Assembly: GCA_003533505.1 (NCBI GenBank)
Contig: DQGD01000001.1
Location: 188,441-243,979, forward strand
Source of the DNA: Clostridiales bacterium
Lineage (GTDB): Bacteria > Bacillota > Clostridia > Christensenellales > Pumilibacteraceae
Direction: 5' to 3'
DNA: 55,539 nt
The notes beneath the pieces are model-generated. The model saw only the letters and a list, made by a program, of their open reading frames with translations. It was not told where the DNA came from and made no database searches. This document shows positions 24,901 through 33,928 of this stretch, piece by piece. The translations under genes were made by a program, and so were the position numbers. Within the stretch, counting starts at the first letter, position 1. Each line of letters begins with the position of its first letter.

Positions 24901-27817
24901 CGGCAAGTTGAATGTAGACGTTTTCAATCGTGCCTGCCTGTATGGAGGTGATGAAGCCGCCTGCGCCGCGGTTGCGAGCGTTTACGAACGCTACGTTCTT
25001 GATTACGCCGTGCTGACCGAGGTGGCTAGCAAAGCCGGTCTGCGCGCCTACGATATTGATGTTGTAAATGGTGTGTCCCTGACCGTCGAACGTGCCGTTA
25101 AAGCCGGTGGCTGTACCAAGCGCACCGCGCGGGTCGCCGCTGCCGGTTACGCCGGCGTAATCGCCCGTGCAGGTAATATCGTTAGCGAGCTTGTAGATGC
25201 CTGCCCACGACGCGCCGATCTTGTTCTCTTGCGCCACGGTGAGGAAGCGGTTGAGATCGGCTTCGGTGCGGATAATCATCGTCGTTACGTCGAGGTCGAT
25301 TTCGACTACCGTAACCTTTTCGGTAACGGAGCCGTTTTTCTTCATGAAGGTGACGGTCATGTACTTCTCGCCGTACAGCGACTTCAACGTCGCGGTGTCC
25401 AGCGTGAGCACGCCGTTCGAGTAGTTTGCGGTGGTAAACGTCTTGCCGTCAATCGTAGCGACGTTCAACTCGCCCTCCACGTCGTCCTTTTTGTCGCCGA
25501 AGTCAACGGTGAAAGTTGCGCCGTCTTCGATGACCACGCTGTGCTTGCCGTCGAGCTTAACCGACTTGCTTTCCACAACACGGAATGTAAGGTCAACGGA
25601 TTTGTCCGTGTCGAAAATGTTGTAAACGGTCAGCGAAACCGCCGTACCGGAGGGTACGCTTGCAGGCACGGTTACGCGATTGCCGCTTGCCGTGACGCCC
25701 AGCGCTCTCGCTTCGTCGGAGAGGCGGATTACGTCGCTTGAGGTCATGCCGGAGATTATCGCCTGCGTGCCGATGCCGACGTATTCGTCAACCTTCGCGT
25801 TCGGGGTTGCCGACGTAGGAAGCTCGAGAGTTTTGGGGTAAGGCACGCCGTTTATTATGCGCCAGAAATCGTTATCCCACGAGGTAAGACCGACTGCCGA
25901 TTCGTAGAGCGCGCCGTAGCCGGAGTACGCGCCGTAAACGTCGCCGGCTCCTGCCGAAGAAATCGTGCGGATGGCGAGCGAGGAATCCAGCCCTATTGCG
26001 TACACGCCGTTGAGTATGCCGTAGCCGAGGTGGTAAGAGCCCAGTCCCGTAAATCTCGACGGGTCGGCAGGCGTTTCGCAGTTGAACACCGCCATGCAGT
26101 TGTTTACCTTAGCGCCCGACATGGTGTCCTGCGAATAGAAGATACCGTTCTTGTCGTCGTTGGTGTTGCCGGCGTGCATTTCCGTAATTTCGGCGTAGAC
26201 GTTTGCAATCGTGCCGTTGCCGCCGACGGAAACAAGACCCGCGCCCCAATCGGTGGTAATTCTCGCTCCGGTGAACACGACGTTTTTGAACACGCCGCCG
26301 ACGGCGATTTGTCCGACAAAGCTGTCGTTAGGCTGGGAAATGTTGAGGTTCTTAATCTTGTGCCCCTGTCCGTCGAACACGCCGCGGAAGCCGCCCGTGT
26401 TGCCGTTGCGGTACACAAGCGGCGAGTACTCGGGCTTAACGGTATCGCGCAGAGCTTCTATCTCGTAGTTCCACGGATAGTACATGTTAAGATAATAGAA
26501 TCTGCCCACAAAGTTCTTGCCGGTCATGTCAATGTCGTCGCCCAGCACGAAGTAACCGCCCCAATACGACTTCTCGGGGTCGGCGTCGTAGGCGTAGTCG
26601 TTCCACTTCATCACGTCGTCGGCGGTGCGGAGAACCTTGGTGTAGATTTTCGCGTCGATTATATAAATCGCCTTGTCGGTGTCGACGATGATTTCCTTGT
26701 CGCCCATATCGGCGGCTTTCGTGGGAAGTTTAGCCTTGTCGTAGGTAACGGTCTTGCCGTCTATCGAGGACGAGATTTCCTTGCCGTCGACGCTCGCGCC
26801 GCGAATCGTGCCGGCAACGTCCGACGCGATTGTGAACGAATTTGCGTCCAAAGCGGTTTCAATCGTTACGCTCTCGCCGAGTCTGATTTCCGGACGGTAT
26901 ACGTCGACGATAATCCTTATATCGTTGTACTCGTAGGTACCCACGAGCGTGGTTTCGCCCTCGGCGACCGCCGTGACGGTGTTGCCCTCTATCGTGGCTT
27001 TGCCATCGTCGGAGTTCGTCCACTCTATCGCGGCGTTCTCCACGAGCGTGCCCTTATTGTACACCTTGATGTCGAGCTCGCGGACGGTGCTGTCGCTTTC
27101 GGTGTCGACGAGCGCAACGGAAGTACGGTACGCGTCGGCGTCCTGCTTAAGCCCCGTGACCTCAAACGTGATGTCGAGGTTGCAGACCTTGACGGCGAGT
27201 TCTTTGACAAGCATGGTGCCGCGCACGTTCGCGCTGACGACAAGCACGGTTTCGCCGTATTTAAGTCCTTTTATTCTCGCGCCGCCGTCGATGATTTCGG
27301 CTGCTGCTATGTCGGCAGGTTTGCCGTCCGCAACCGTCCAGACGTACTCGACTTCTTCGTCGATGGGCGCGCCTTTCCACAGCGTTTCGACTTTTATGTC
27401 GTAGCTGCCGTCCATTGCCACGGCTACATCGTAGCGCTCGAGGCGAAGCACGGGAGCCGCATGCGAATTCGTGACCGTGATTTCGCAGGTTGCGCTTGCG
27501 CCGTCTGCTTTCGCGGTTATCGTCACGCTGCCTTCGGCTTTTGCCGTGACCGTGCCGTCCGAAACGGTAGCCACGCTCTCATCCGACGTAGACCACACGA
27601 TGTCGGCGTCGGTGTTCTCCTTGGTTGCCGTCAGCACGAGCTTTTCATACACGTCGAGCTCGGCTTTCGTCCTGTCGAGAGTTATCGTTGCCGCAGGCTT
27701 ATCCGGCTCGGGCGTGGGCTCGGGGTCGGGCGTAGGTTTCGGCGAGCAGCCCACAATCGCGAACAGCGAAACAAGCGCGAGTATCAGCGTGATAACTATG
27801 CTCTTTTTCAGTTTCAT
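21941..27817 (-). CDS. Giant surface lipoprotein with Ig-like (BIG2) and four GLUG/beta-helix-type modules
   Basis: A 1958-residue protein. Signal and lipobox are SLFAIVGC followed by a Pro/Asp/Glu linker, so it is anchored on the outer membrane face. Residues about 43-115 form a BIG2-like domain (VWSTSDESVATVSDGTVTA), and other Ig-like units follow. Four modules of about 420-455 residues start near residues 392, 847, 1269 and 1694, each opening with a sequence like VLRTADDVMKWND, then GGYFVLGDDIDM, GFRGVFDGQGHKIKNLNI, and short strands such as IKNVAF and IENVYV, the look of GLUG-type right-handed beta-helices. Modules 1 and 4 are closest. No catalytic motif seen; glycan binding or adhesion is inferred from its locus. 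ATG follows AAGGAG. Confidence 0.8.
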   Translation of the reverse strand: MKLKKSIVITLILALVSLFAIVGCSPKPTPDPEPTPEPDKPAATITLDRTKAELDVYEKLVLTATKENTDADIVWSTSDESVATVSDGTVTAKAEGSVTITAKADGASATCEITVTNSHAAPVLRLERYDVAVAMDGSYDIKVETLWKGAPIDEEVEYVWTVADGKPADIAAAEIIDGGARIKGLKYGETVLVVSANVRGTMLVKELAVKVCNLDITFEVTGLKQDADAYRTSVALVDTESDSTVRELDIKVYNKGTLVENAAIEWTNSDDGKATIEGNTVTAVAEGETTLVGTYEYNDIRIIVDVYRPEIRLGESVTIETALDANSFTIASDVAGTIRGASVDGKEISSSIDGKTVTYDKAKLPTKAADMGDKEIIVDTDKAIYIIDAKIYTKVLRTADDVMKWNDYAYDADPEKSYWGGYFVLGDDIDMTGKNFVGRFYYLNMYYPWNYEIEALRDTVKPEYSPLVYRNGNTGGFRGVFDGQGHKIKNLNISQPNDSFVGQIAVGGVFKNVVFTGARITTDWGAGLVSVGGNGTIANVYAEITEMHAGNTNDDKNGIFYSQDTMSGAKVNNCMAVFNCETPADPSRFTGLGSYHLGYGILNGVYAIGLDSSLAIRTISSAGAGDVYGAYSGYGALYESAVGLTSWDNDFWRIINGVPYPKTLELPTSATPNAKVDEYVGIGTQAIISGMTSSDVIRLSDEARALGVTASGNRVTVPASVPSGTAVSLTVYNIFDTDKSVDLTFRVVESKSVKLDGKHSVVIEDGATFTVDFGDKKDDVEGELNVATIDGKTFTTANYSNGVLTLDTATLKSLYGEKYMTVTFMKKNGSVTEKVTVVEIDLDVTTMIIRTEADLNRFLTVAQENKIGASWAGIYKLANDITCTGDYAGVTGSGDPRGALGTATGFNGTFDGQGHTIYNINIVGAQTGFASHLGQHGVIKNVAFVNARNRGAGGFITSIQAGTIENVYIQLAENYDVSEAGWCPFNSSITADSYGQGRINKVFVEYVTALDDTAKTGYPMYNFNKGYGIVNGVYAVGVSKFTVAGSGNPGDVYGVYADYAALKAAAVDFTAWDNNGFWKVVNGIPVPKNFTAKATLSNTELGVAAGATVVLGSDDTYVTIAIDAAAKEAGFKLVGRKLIVPEGAAGKSVTVTVTSALDDTVKAEKTFTVITTEIKNVADVTEIDMTATGNVTFDLSAQNIDGDLVGATIDGTAFASTAYEAGTLTLDRSALGSLYGEKTIVATFEKRNGGTLEKVTTVNIPVVLVTKYITEKEHLVNLKNYAVKLNDTTYGGYFVQTQDIDVENTRVGMGYWGGDNAGWLDNFTGTYDGRGHVVANANQGVNSGFIANATGATTIKNIVFTGAIVSGPTGFVMTSGSENTVIENIAVYGKITAGGAFWSPASMLLGKGDKVTVRNCMVVLTDWNLDSGICAGMLVGNRVNVNIKNCIAVNLKPGATEAEYAIPAIGENNKGLENKANDTDTVKTCHGWDEYLAWAADKDMSAYGNSTWEVLENKIPVAKSAKASVGAVNADFMPDTVAVGETNTINITNAGVYAKVTVEPAVEGVTVGFSTITVADTFNGTFTVKVTSLVTGESVTKTVTGTTTTTLTGKLDLGINNDNTLDISEAGVTGTVKSARVGDTAVTASLDGTTLSVTGLVDSLGQTVYGDKTLSVVIEKADNSLATVNVPVLVVTKILKTADDILGWNELSYAADAAGNYWGGYFVLGNDIDMQGKNFRGCYTYSDLYPGDKLKEGFEGFQWLNGNSGGFRGVFDGRGHAISNLTMSKWCDSFLGLLAAQGTIKNIAFTNVTLAGSTSVIALGGCGRIENAYVEIAAYSNGNAVDSTGIFLARDCMGSARLVNCFVKFNCATTVTGGFNGLGKYHLGYGILKNVYAVGEGMTKDTVIRILSNTNAGGDVYGGYADAAAFAAEVTVSAENGWDMDFWTTTADGLPIPKSLNA

Positions 27818-27939
27818 TGCTTTTTCTCCTTATCTTAATTTTATACGGGGTTGCGGCGGCGAAAAGGTTAATCCCGTCGCCGCTCCCCGTAGTAATTTCA
27901 CTCGATCAAACGTTAAAATTCTTCCGGGCGATAATTTTT

Positions 27940-29952
27940 TTACAAGCCCCAATCCGCGAACACATTGTCGAGGGACGTCGTTTCCGAAACGTAGGTAATG
28001 CCGAAGTCCTTGCAATCGTTCTTGAATTCGGTGCGCAGGTTGTACAAATCGGTGGCGGCGTACATGCCGGAGTACAGTCTGTACAGCGCGAAGCGCGGAA
28101 ATATGCTTTCAAGTCTTATGTGCTTTTCCAGCACTTTGTACCTGTCGGGGTCGGACGCCTTTAGCGGCTCGATTTTCTCGTAAGCTTCGTCAATAAGGTC
28201 AAGCCAGCCGTTGAGCGTGCCGAACGACCATAGTTTGGTCTGCTCCATGGGGTTGTAAATGTTGCCGTTCACGTCCGCCGGGAACGCTTCCTCGAGGTAG
28301 CGCAGGTGCGCCTGAAGCTCGTCGAAGTACTTTCTCATCGGCTCGGCGGCTTCGGCAAAGTAGTTGCGGAAGAAGTCGTCCACGATGTCGGCGTAGTTGT
28401 CGTTCACGTTGAATTCCGCGCGTGCGTTAAAGTATTCTTTAAGCTTGCCGAAATGCGTGACGTTGCCCTGATTGTACTGACCCTCGTTCATCATGTACTC
28501 GGCGTTGTTCGCCTTGCAGAAGCGATAGGTTTCAATCATGGTGTCGTAAGAGTTGAGAGGGAACAGGTAGTGACTGTAATTAGTTTCGTAAAGCCACATG
28601 TAGAGCTTGTTCGACAGCGCGCCCCAGCCCTCGATTATGTTCTTTGCGGAGGTGTTGCTGTCGTGATAGAACGACTGATTGTAAGCCGCGTAGATGGGAG
28701 CGATGTACACGCCCACCTCAGGGTCGCAGATTACGCTGTCGTCAATCGGCTTCCACTTGCCCGTAACCTCGTCCTTGACTACCGGCGGTTTCTCCATTTT
28801 GGTGTAGGCGAAGAACAGAATGTTGAGCTTGCGCTTGTTCTCCTCCACGCCGCCTGCCTGCTCCAAAAGCTTTGCCTGCACCTTGCGGTTGACCTTGTTC
28901 ATGAACTTTATCGTAGCCGCCGAATCGACGCCGTTATATGCTTTTCTCGAAGCCTCGCAAGCGTCGCAGCCGCATTGGTCGGAGTGGTCCTCGATGGTAA
29001 GGCAGATGCTGGGCTTGGTGGGGTTCTCGTTCGCAAGCGTCACCATTTCGTTCGCGACGGTGGTGGTCATCTCTTCGAGCTCGTTCTCGTCGCCGCGCGC
29101 GGTGTAGCAAAGCTCGGTGTTCTTTGTAGAATACCACTTCGGGTGCTTTGCCTGATAGGTTTCCTTGGGCAGGAAGTTAAGGCTGTTGTGCCACATTTCG
29201 CCCACGACGGAAATGAAGATTGCTCCCGAGGATTGGAAGCCCATGCCGTAAATGGCTTCGCTGTTAACCTTGTTGCCCTGAACGTGCAAGTCGAAGTCGG
29301 GCTTTTCGGTGATTTCCATGTCGGGAATGGTGTCCTCTATCCTGTCGTAAGCCACGGTGTCGGCTGCGTACATTTCATAGCCGATAAGGTGACGGAGGAA
29401 GGAAATAGCGCCGCTCTGGATACCGGTCTGTCCCTGTGTGGCGATAAAGTAACTGTTGCCCACGTTCTTTATGTAGTAGCCGTTTGCGCCGAGGTCGACG
29501 GAGGGCATCGTCAGCCCTGCCGAAGCGAACATCGACGGTACGTTGAGCACGATTACTTTCGAGTCGGAAACATAAGCGGTTTCCGCCGTCGCGACTTCCA
29601 TCTGCGGTCTGACGCCCAGCGCTTTGGCGATGTGCTGCTGCATGAACGAAGCCGCCTTCATGCTGTCGGCGTCCTTGCCGAACACGATTTTGTAGGACGT
29701 GGAGCCGTTTTCGCGGAAAAGCCTGGTAGATTCGGTGACTTTCACGTCGTGCAAGCCGTTGGTGACGAGATGCTCCTCGGACTCGGTAACGGTGTTTACC
29801 GGAGCGTCGGTAGTGACTTCCGAATCGGTCGGCTTGTCGGGATTGTCGGGGTTGTCGGGATTATCGGGGTTTTTGGGCGAGCACGCCGAAAAACCGAACG
29901 CCATCATTATTGCCATAGTCAAAAACAAAATTCTTTTCAATAATTTCTTCAT
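27940..29952 (-). CDS. DUF4838 lipoprotein, predicted surface glycosidase-like protein
   Basis: A 670-residue lipoprotein: signal with AFGFSAC lipobox, then a repeated Asn-Pro-Asp linker (residues about 26-40). Residues about 75-210 resemble the N-terminal domain found before TIM-barrel glycosidases (alpha-glucuronidase and GH20-like); the rest is DUF4838, with CLTIEDHSDQCGCDACEASR, WLYETNYSHYLFP and YMMNEGQYNQ. DUF4838 proteins are common in polysaccharide loci and are thought to be barrel-type hydrolases, but activity is not established. ATG follows AAGGAG. It lies 12 bp after the secreted Ig-like gene, inside the GH2-led unit. Confidence 0.8.
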   Translation of the reverse strand: MKKLLKRILFLTMAIMMAFGFSACSPKNPDNPDNPDNPDKPTDSEVTTDAPVNTVTESEEHLVTNGLHDVKVTESTRLFRENGSTSYKIVFGKDADSMKAASFMQQHIAKALGVRPQMEVATAETAYVSDSKVIVLNVPSMFASAGLTMPSVDLGANGYYIKNVGNSYFIATQGQTGIQSGAISFLRHLIGYEMYAADTVAYDRIEDTIPDMEITEKPDFDLHVQGNKVNSEAIYGMGFQSSGAIFISVVGEMWHNSLNFLPKETYQAKHPKWYSTKNTELCYTARGDENELEEMTTTVANEMVTLANENPTKPSICLTIEDHSDQCGCDACEASRKAYNGVDSAATIKFMNKVNRKVQAKLLEQAGGVEENKRKLNILFFAYTKMEKPPVVKDEVTGKWKPIDDSVICDPEVGVYIAPIYAAYNQSFYHDSNTSAKNIIEGWGALSNKLYMWLYETNYSHYLFPLNSYDTMIETYRFCKANNAEYMMNEGQYNQGNVTHFGKLKEYFNARAEFNVNDNYADIVDDFFRNYFAEAAEPMRKYFDELQAHLRYLEEAFPADVNGNIYNPMEQTKLWSFGTLNGWLDLIDEAYEKIEPLKASDPDRYKVLEKHIRLESIFPRFALYRLYSGMYAATDLYNLRTEFKNDCKDFGITYVSETTSLDNVFADWGL

Positions 29953-29964
29953 CGTCGCATCTCC

Positions 29965-32900
29965 TTATTCATTGACGGCGGTGACGGTCACGCGCTCCAT
30001 CGCGACGTTACCGGCTTTATCCACCGCGATGACGCGGAATTCGTACTTGCCCGGCTGAACAGCCTTCACCGAGTTGGAGTTTTCGGGAATGCTGACCAGC
30101 ACTCCGCTCGGGGTGAGGACGTACTTCGTAATGGTAATGTCCGCTTCCTCGCTCACGTTGTCGGTGACGGTGAATTTCGGAATGACCATTCTATCGCCCA
30201 CCTTGACGGTTTCGGCGAACTTCGCCTCGAACTTAATCTCGGGAGCGACGTCGTCCACCACGTTTATGATGTAGTTAAGCTTACGGGTGTTCTTGCGCGA
30301 GTTGAATGTGTCGGACGCGGTGTAGGAAATCGAGTACGCGCCGTAGTCCTCGAGCTTTATCGTGTATTCTCTGCCGGGGTCTACGCCGTCAAGCTTCAAG
30401 CCGTCGACGTCGGTGACGACTTTGCCCGAGCCGTCGGTGACTTTCATCGAGAACTCGACGTTGGGGTCGAGCGTGTCGCCCGCCATCGCCGCCGGCAGCG
30501 TGACGGTCGTGCCCAAATCGCGCGTGCCGCCGTAGTTAGCGTCCATAATGACGATTTTCGGTCCTACGCGGTCGGAAATCGAGGTATTCATCGAGTGTCC
30601 GTTAACCGACGTAAGGTTGATTTTGGCTCCGTTCTGCGCGTTTACAAAGCGCACGGAGATGTATACTTTCTTACTCGGGAAGCCGGCAAACGTTCTGCCG
30701 TCGTCGTAGGTCGGGATGTCCAGCCTTGCCTTGTCGGCAACCATTAAGCCCTGCGTGTGGTTGAGCGTGAACTTGTCGGATTTTAAGAAGCTGTGGTCAA
30801 GACCGGTCTTTCCGCCGCAAAGCAGAATGTCCGCTTTTGCGCCCGTCTGCACTATGCGCGCGGTGACCGAGCGCGTGTAGTCGAGCGAATCGAAGTACGT
30901 CACGTCGATTGCGTCGAAACCGGACGTGCTGCCCGTGCCGCTTATTTCGATTGACGAGTTTTCGGCGACCAGCGCGTTGGCGAACGTAAAGCCGCCGTTC
31001 GCTTCGGTCGCGGTGAGGATAAAGCCCTCGTCCGTCTTTTCGGTGGTGAATCCGCTGCCGACGAGGTAATTCTCGGCGTGCAGGCGTTTTCTGCCCTCCT
31101 CCTCAATCATCGCCTTTACGACGGGCACTTCGTATGAAACGATTGCGCCCTCGCACTCGTAGGTGACGGTAGCGTTGTCGAGGTTGTTAGCCGCCGCGAA
31201 AGTGACCTTACCGTCCGCGCCGAGCGTTCTTTTGCCGTCCGCGTCGTCGATGGTAATCGTCGCCTTTTTCTCTACCGGCGAGCCGCTTCTGTAATCGATT
31301 GCCGTCGCTGCGGTCAGCGTGTACTCCGAGCCCTCGATAAACGCTTTGGGAACGGTGGGTTTATCGACGAACACGGGCTTGTCGCTCATTGCGACCTCTA
31401 CGTCGTAGGAAGCCGTGCCCACCTGTCCTATATAATCGGTTGCGGTGTAGGTTATCTTATAAGTTCCGGCTTTTTCGGGGCGGAAACCGTCCGCTCCGAC
31501 GTCAAAGCTTTCGCTGCCCAGTACCGCCGTAATCTTCACGGAAGCGTTGCCGCTCTTGCTGTCCGCCGAGTAACCGGCGACCTTTACCGTGTCGCCCACA
31601 GTCGCGCTCACTACCGGCGCGTCGCCGATAATCACTCTCGGGTTTTCCAGCGTTTCGTAGGCATAAAGGGTGCGCACTTCTTTGGCAACGTTGCCCATTT
31701 TGTCGGCAGCCTCGTACACTATGGAGTAGCTGCCCACGCGGTCGGTGGTGAATTTGCCGTCGCGCACCTGCACGAGCACCGAATTGTTGTACCACACGGA
31801 GGTCTTTACCTCGCAGTAGGCTGCGGTGTAGTTGTCGAATGCGGTAGCCGTCGGAATGCTGTACTCCGCGCCCTTTTTGGTGTCGGGCAGTTTGTCGTAC
31901 TCGCTGTTCACGGTAATCCCGGGCGGATCGTTGTCGACGTAGCTTACGCTCGTAAGGTCGGAGCCGCGGATCTTGCTGACGCAGAAGTTAGCCGTTTCGG
32001 AGCTGTACATGTCCGCCGTCATCGTGAGCTTAGCCTTGCCGCTGGGGAAGCCGCGCCACAGATTGTTGAAGTAAGCCGGGTTGTCGTGGTCGATAATCAT
32101 AAAGCCGCCGACGTAGGATTGAAGCGTAGCCGCGTCGTAGCGCAGGCTGATGACCGCATTGTCGGGCGCGACGTACGGGTAATTGCTCGCGAACGCCAGC
32201 GAGAAGCTGTGACGGAACTGCGCGCCCCACTCGTTGTCGATGTGGAGGCGGTCCCAATACTCCTCATAGCCTGCCATAGGCTGACCGTTGCCGCCTGCGA
32301 GCGCGTAGGAAATGGGGTAATCGTCACCCTCTGCGGACTGACGAACGGTAAATCTGAGGTATATATTCGGGTTTTCGAGGTCGTGGAACGTGAAAATCAG
32401 CTTGTCGAAGTCCTTGACGCCCTTGATGTCGGGAGTGGCAAACGCCTCGACGAGCACGTCCGACGGCGTAGTGTTGCTCACGTCTATGGGCGTGTTGAAA
32501 GTCACGCTGTCGCCGTAGGCAAGGCGCACCATTACGCCCGGGGTCTTTGCGAGGCTGTAGGTGCCGTAGGTCGCGCTGCTCTTGCTGCTCGACACGACGT
32601 AAGCCGCGTCGTCGACGCGGAACGTCACCTCGTCCACATACGGCTTGCCGTCGACCGTGGCGGTGTAGATAATCGTGTAAACGCCGCTCATGTCGAGCGA
32701 AATTTCCTTTGCGGTGGTCGCCGAGCCGTCGGGCTTTATCACGACGGACGTTGCGGTCACGGTGGTATCGCCGCTCGTCAGAGTACGCTCGGGCACGACG
32801 AATTTCGTACCGAACGGCTTGACATCCTCCACCGCGGAATCGGACCACGTCGGCATCGCATAGGCAGGCTGTTTAGAGTCGCCGCCCACGATAGCCGCCG

Positions 32901-32967
32901 TACCGCTCGCGGCGACTGCAGCAGCCAGCACCGCGCTCGCAACGATGGTTTTCCATTTTTTATTCAT
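29965..32967 (-). CDS. Large secreted protein with repeated Ig-like (DUF5011/HYR-type) domains
   Basis: A 1000-residue exported protein. The signal peptide ends near QPAYA (about residue 36); there is no lipobox and no sortase motif or surface-layer repeat, so how it is kept at the surface is unclear. Residues about 130-345 form an unrecognised region, possibly a carbohydrate-binding sandwich (TFHDLENPNIYLRFTVRQ, WDRLHIDNEWGAQFRHSFSL). Bacterial Ig-like repeats ending in phrases like SYSIVYEAADKMGNVAKEV, TYKITYTATDYIGQVG and YEFRVIAVDKAGNVA surround a second unknown region at about 600-780. ATG follows AGGAGG. Probably a binding or scaffolding partner of the neighbouring lipoproteins. Confidence 0.72.
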   Translation of the reverse strand: MNKKWKTIVASAVLAAAVAASGTAAIVGGDSKQPAYAMPTWSDSAVEDVKPFGTKFVVPERTLTSGDTTVTATSVVIKPDGSATTAKEISLDMSGVYTIIYTATVDGKPYVDEVTFRVDDAAYVVSSSKSSATYGTYSLAKTPGVMVRLAYGDSVTFNTPIDVSNTTPSDVLVEAFATPDIKGVKDFDKLIFTFHDLENPNIYLRFTVRQSAEGDDYPISYALAGGNGQPMAGYEEYWDRLHIDNEWGAQFRHSFSLAFASNYPYVAPDNAVISLRYDAATLQSYVGGFMIIDHDNPAYFNNLWRGFPSGKAKLTMTADMYSSETANFCVSKIRGSDLTSVSYVDNDPPGITVNSEYDKLPDTKKGAEYSIPTATAFDNYTAAYCEVKTSVWYNNSVLVQVRDGKFTTDRVGSYSIVYEAADKMGNVAKEVRTLYAYETLENPRVIIGDAPVVSATVGDTVKVAGYSADSKSGNASVKITAVLGSESFDVGADGFRPEKAGTYKITYTATDYIGQVGTASYDVEVAMSDKPVFVDKPTVPKAFIEGSEYTLTAATAIDYRSGSPVEKKATITIDDADGKRTLGADGKVTFAAANNLDNATVTYECEGAIVSYEVPVVKAMIEEEGRKRLHAENYLVGSGFTTEKTDEGFILTATEANGGFTFANALVAENSSIEISGTGSTSGFDAIDVTYFDSLDYTRSVTARIVQTGAKADILLCGGKTGLDHSFLKSDKFTLNHTQGLMVADKARLDIPTYDDGRTFAGFPSKKVYISVRFVNAQNGAKINLTSVNGHSMNTSISDRVGPKIVIMDANYGGTRDLGTTVTLPAAMAGDTLDPNVEFSMKVTDGSGKVVTDVDGLKLDGVDPGREYTIKLEDYGAYSISYTASDTFNSRKNTRKLNYIINVVDDVAPEIKFEAKFAETVKVGDRMVIPKFTVTDNVSEEADITITKYVLTPSGVLVSIPENSNSVKAVQPGKYEFRVIAVDKAGNVAMERVTVTAVNE

Positions 32968-33009
32968 ACTTTATCCTCCTGTCGTTGTGAATAGGATTAC
33001 AATAATTTT

Positions 33010-33927
33010 TCAGCCTTTGAGTCCGCCTACCGTCAGATTTCCCAGAAGCCGCTTGTGAAAGCACAAGAACAGCACGAGTATGGGAATAAGCATCAGCATT
33101 GCGCCCGTCATACGCATCGGCACGGTCGACAAGCCGTTTTCGGTGGTCGAAGCCATGTAGAACATTCCGAGCGCAATCGTGGGATAGGACGGCATGTAGA
33201 TAAGCGGAGTCTGATAGTCGTTCCAAAAACCTATGAAGTTAATCAGCATTACCGTGAAGAACGTGTTGCGCACCAGCGGCAAAATGATTTTCATGAGTAT
33301 CGAGAGGTTGCCTGCTCCGTCGATTTTAGCCGCCTCGGTGTACGCCATCGGCAACGTTCTGAATATGCCGTGGAACACGAGGAAGTACAGCCCCAAAAAG
33401 TTCGCTTTCATCAACCACAAGCCGTAGAGCTTGTCGTAAAGTCTCAGCGCCTTGGCGACGCGGATTTCGGACGGAAGCGCGCCCACGATGGGCAGCACCA
33501 TGGTGACGATGACGGTGGTGTAAATCACCTTGGAGAAACGGAATTTGTATCTCGCGCACAGATAAGCCGTCACGCAGGGAATCAGCGTGGACGTAAAGGC
33601 GCAGCCCAGCGAGTACAGAAAGGCGTACAGGAACATCAATCCCATGCCCACTTTCTTCACGCCGGCAGTCGACGGCACGCGCACGAAGAACATTTTGAAA
33701 ACGTAGGAGTAATTCCACACCCATTTCTTGGGCAAGCCTATGATGTTAAGGCGGAATTCCGATTGCTTCTGAAACGAGCGCAGCAGTCCCCATACAAGCG
33801 GCGTAAACAGCGACACGGTATAGAGAATCAGCAGCACCAGAAGCGTAATCGTGAACGCGTTGAAGTGCGGACGGGCGTCGCGCACGCGCAGCTTCGGCTC
33901 GATATTGGCGGTAGAAAAGTTTTTCAT
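33010..33927 (-). CDS. Carbohydrate ABC transporter permease, MalG/LplC type
   Basis: A 305-residue inner-membrane permease with six predicted helices. The EAA loop that docks the ATPase reads YTEAAKIDGAGNLSILMKIILPL (about 206-228), and the C-terminal KRLLGNLTVGGLKG is typical of the CUT1 MalG side. ATG follows AAGGAGG and lies 1 bp after the stop of the partner permease, so the two are translationally coupled. With the partner and the binding lipoprotein it forms an importer for an unknown oligosaccharide. No ATP-binding subunit is encoded nearby. Confidence 0.92.
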   Translation of the reverse strand: MKNFSTANIEPKLRVRDARPHFNAFTITLLVLLILYTVSLFTPLVWGLLRSFQKQSEFRLNIIGLPKKWVWNYSYVFKMFFVRVPSTAGVKKVGMGLMFLYAFLYSLGCAFTSTLIPCVTAYLCARYKFRFSKVIYTTVIVTMVLPIVGALPSEIRVAKALRLYDKLYGLWLMKANFLGLYFLVFHGIFRTLPMAYTEAAKIDGAGNLSILMKIILPLVRNTFFTVMLINFIGFWNDYQTPLIYMPSYPTIALGMFYMASTTENGLSTVPMRMTGAMLMLIPILVLFLCFHKRLLGNLTVGGLKG

Positions 33928-33928
33928 A

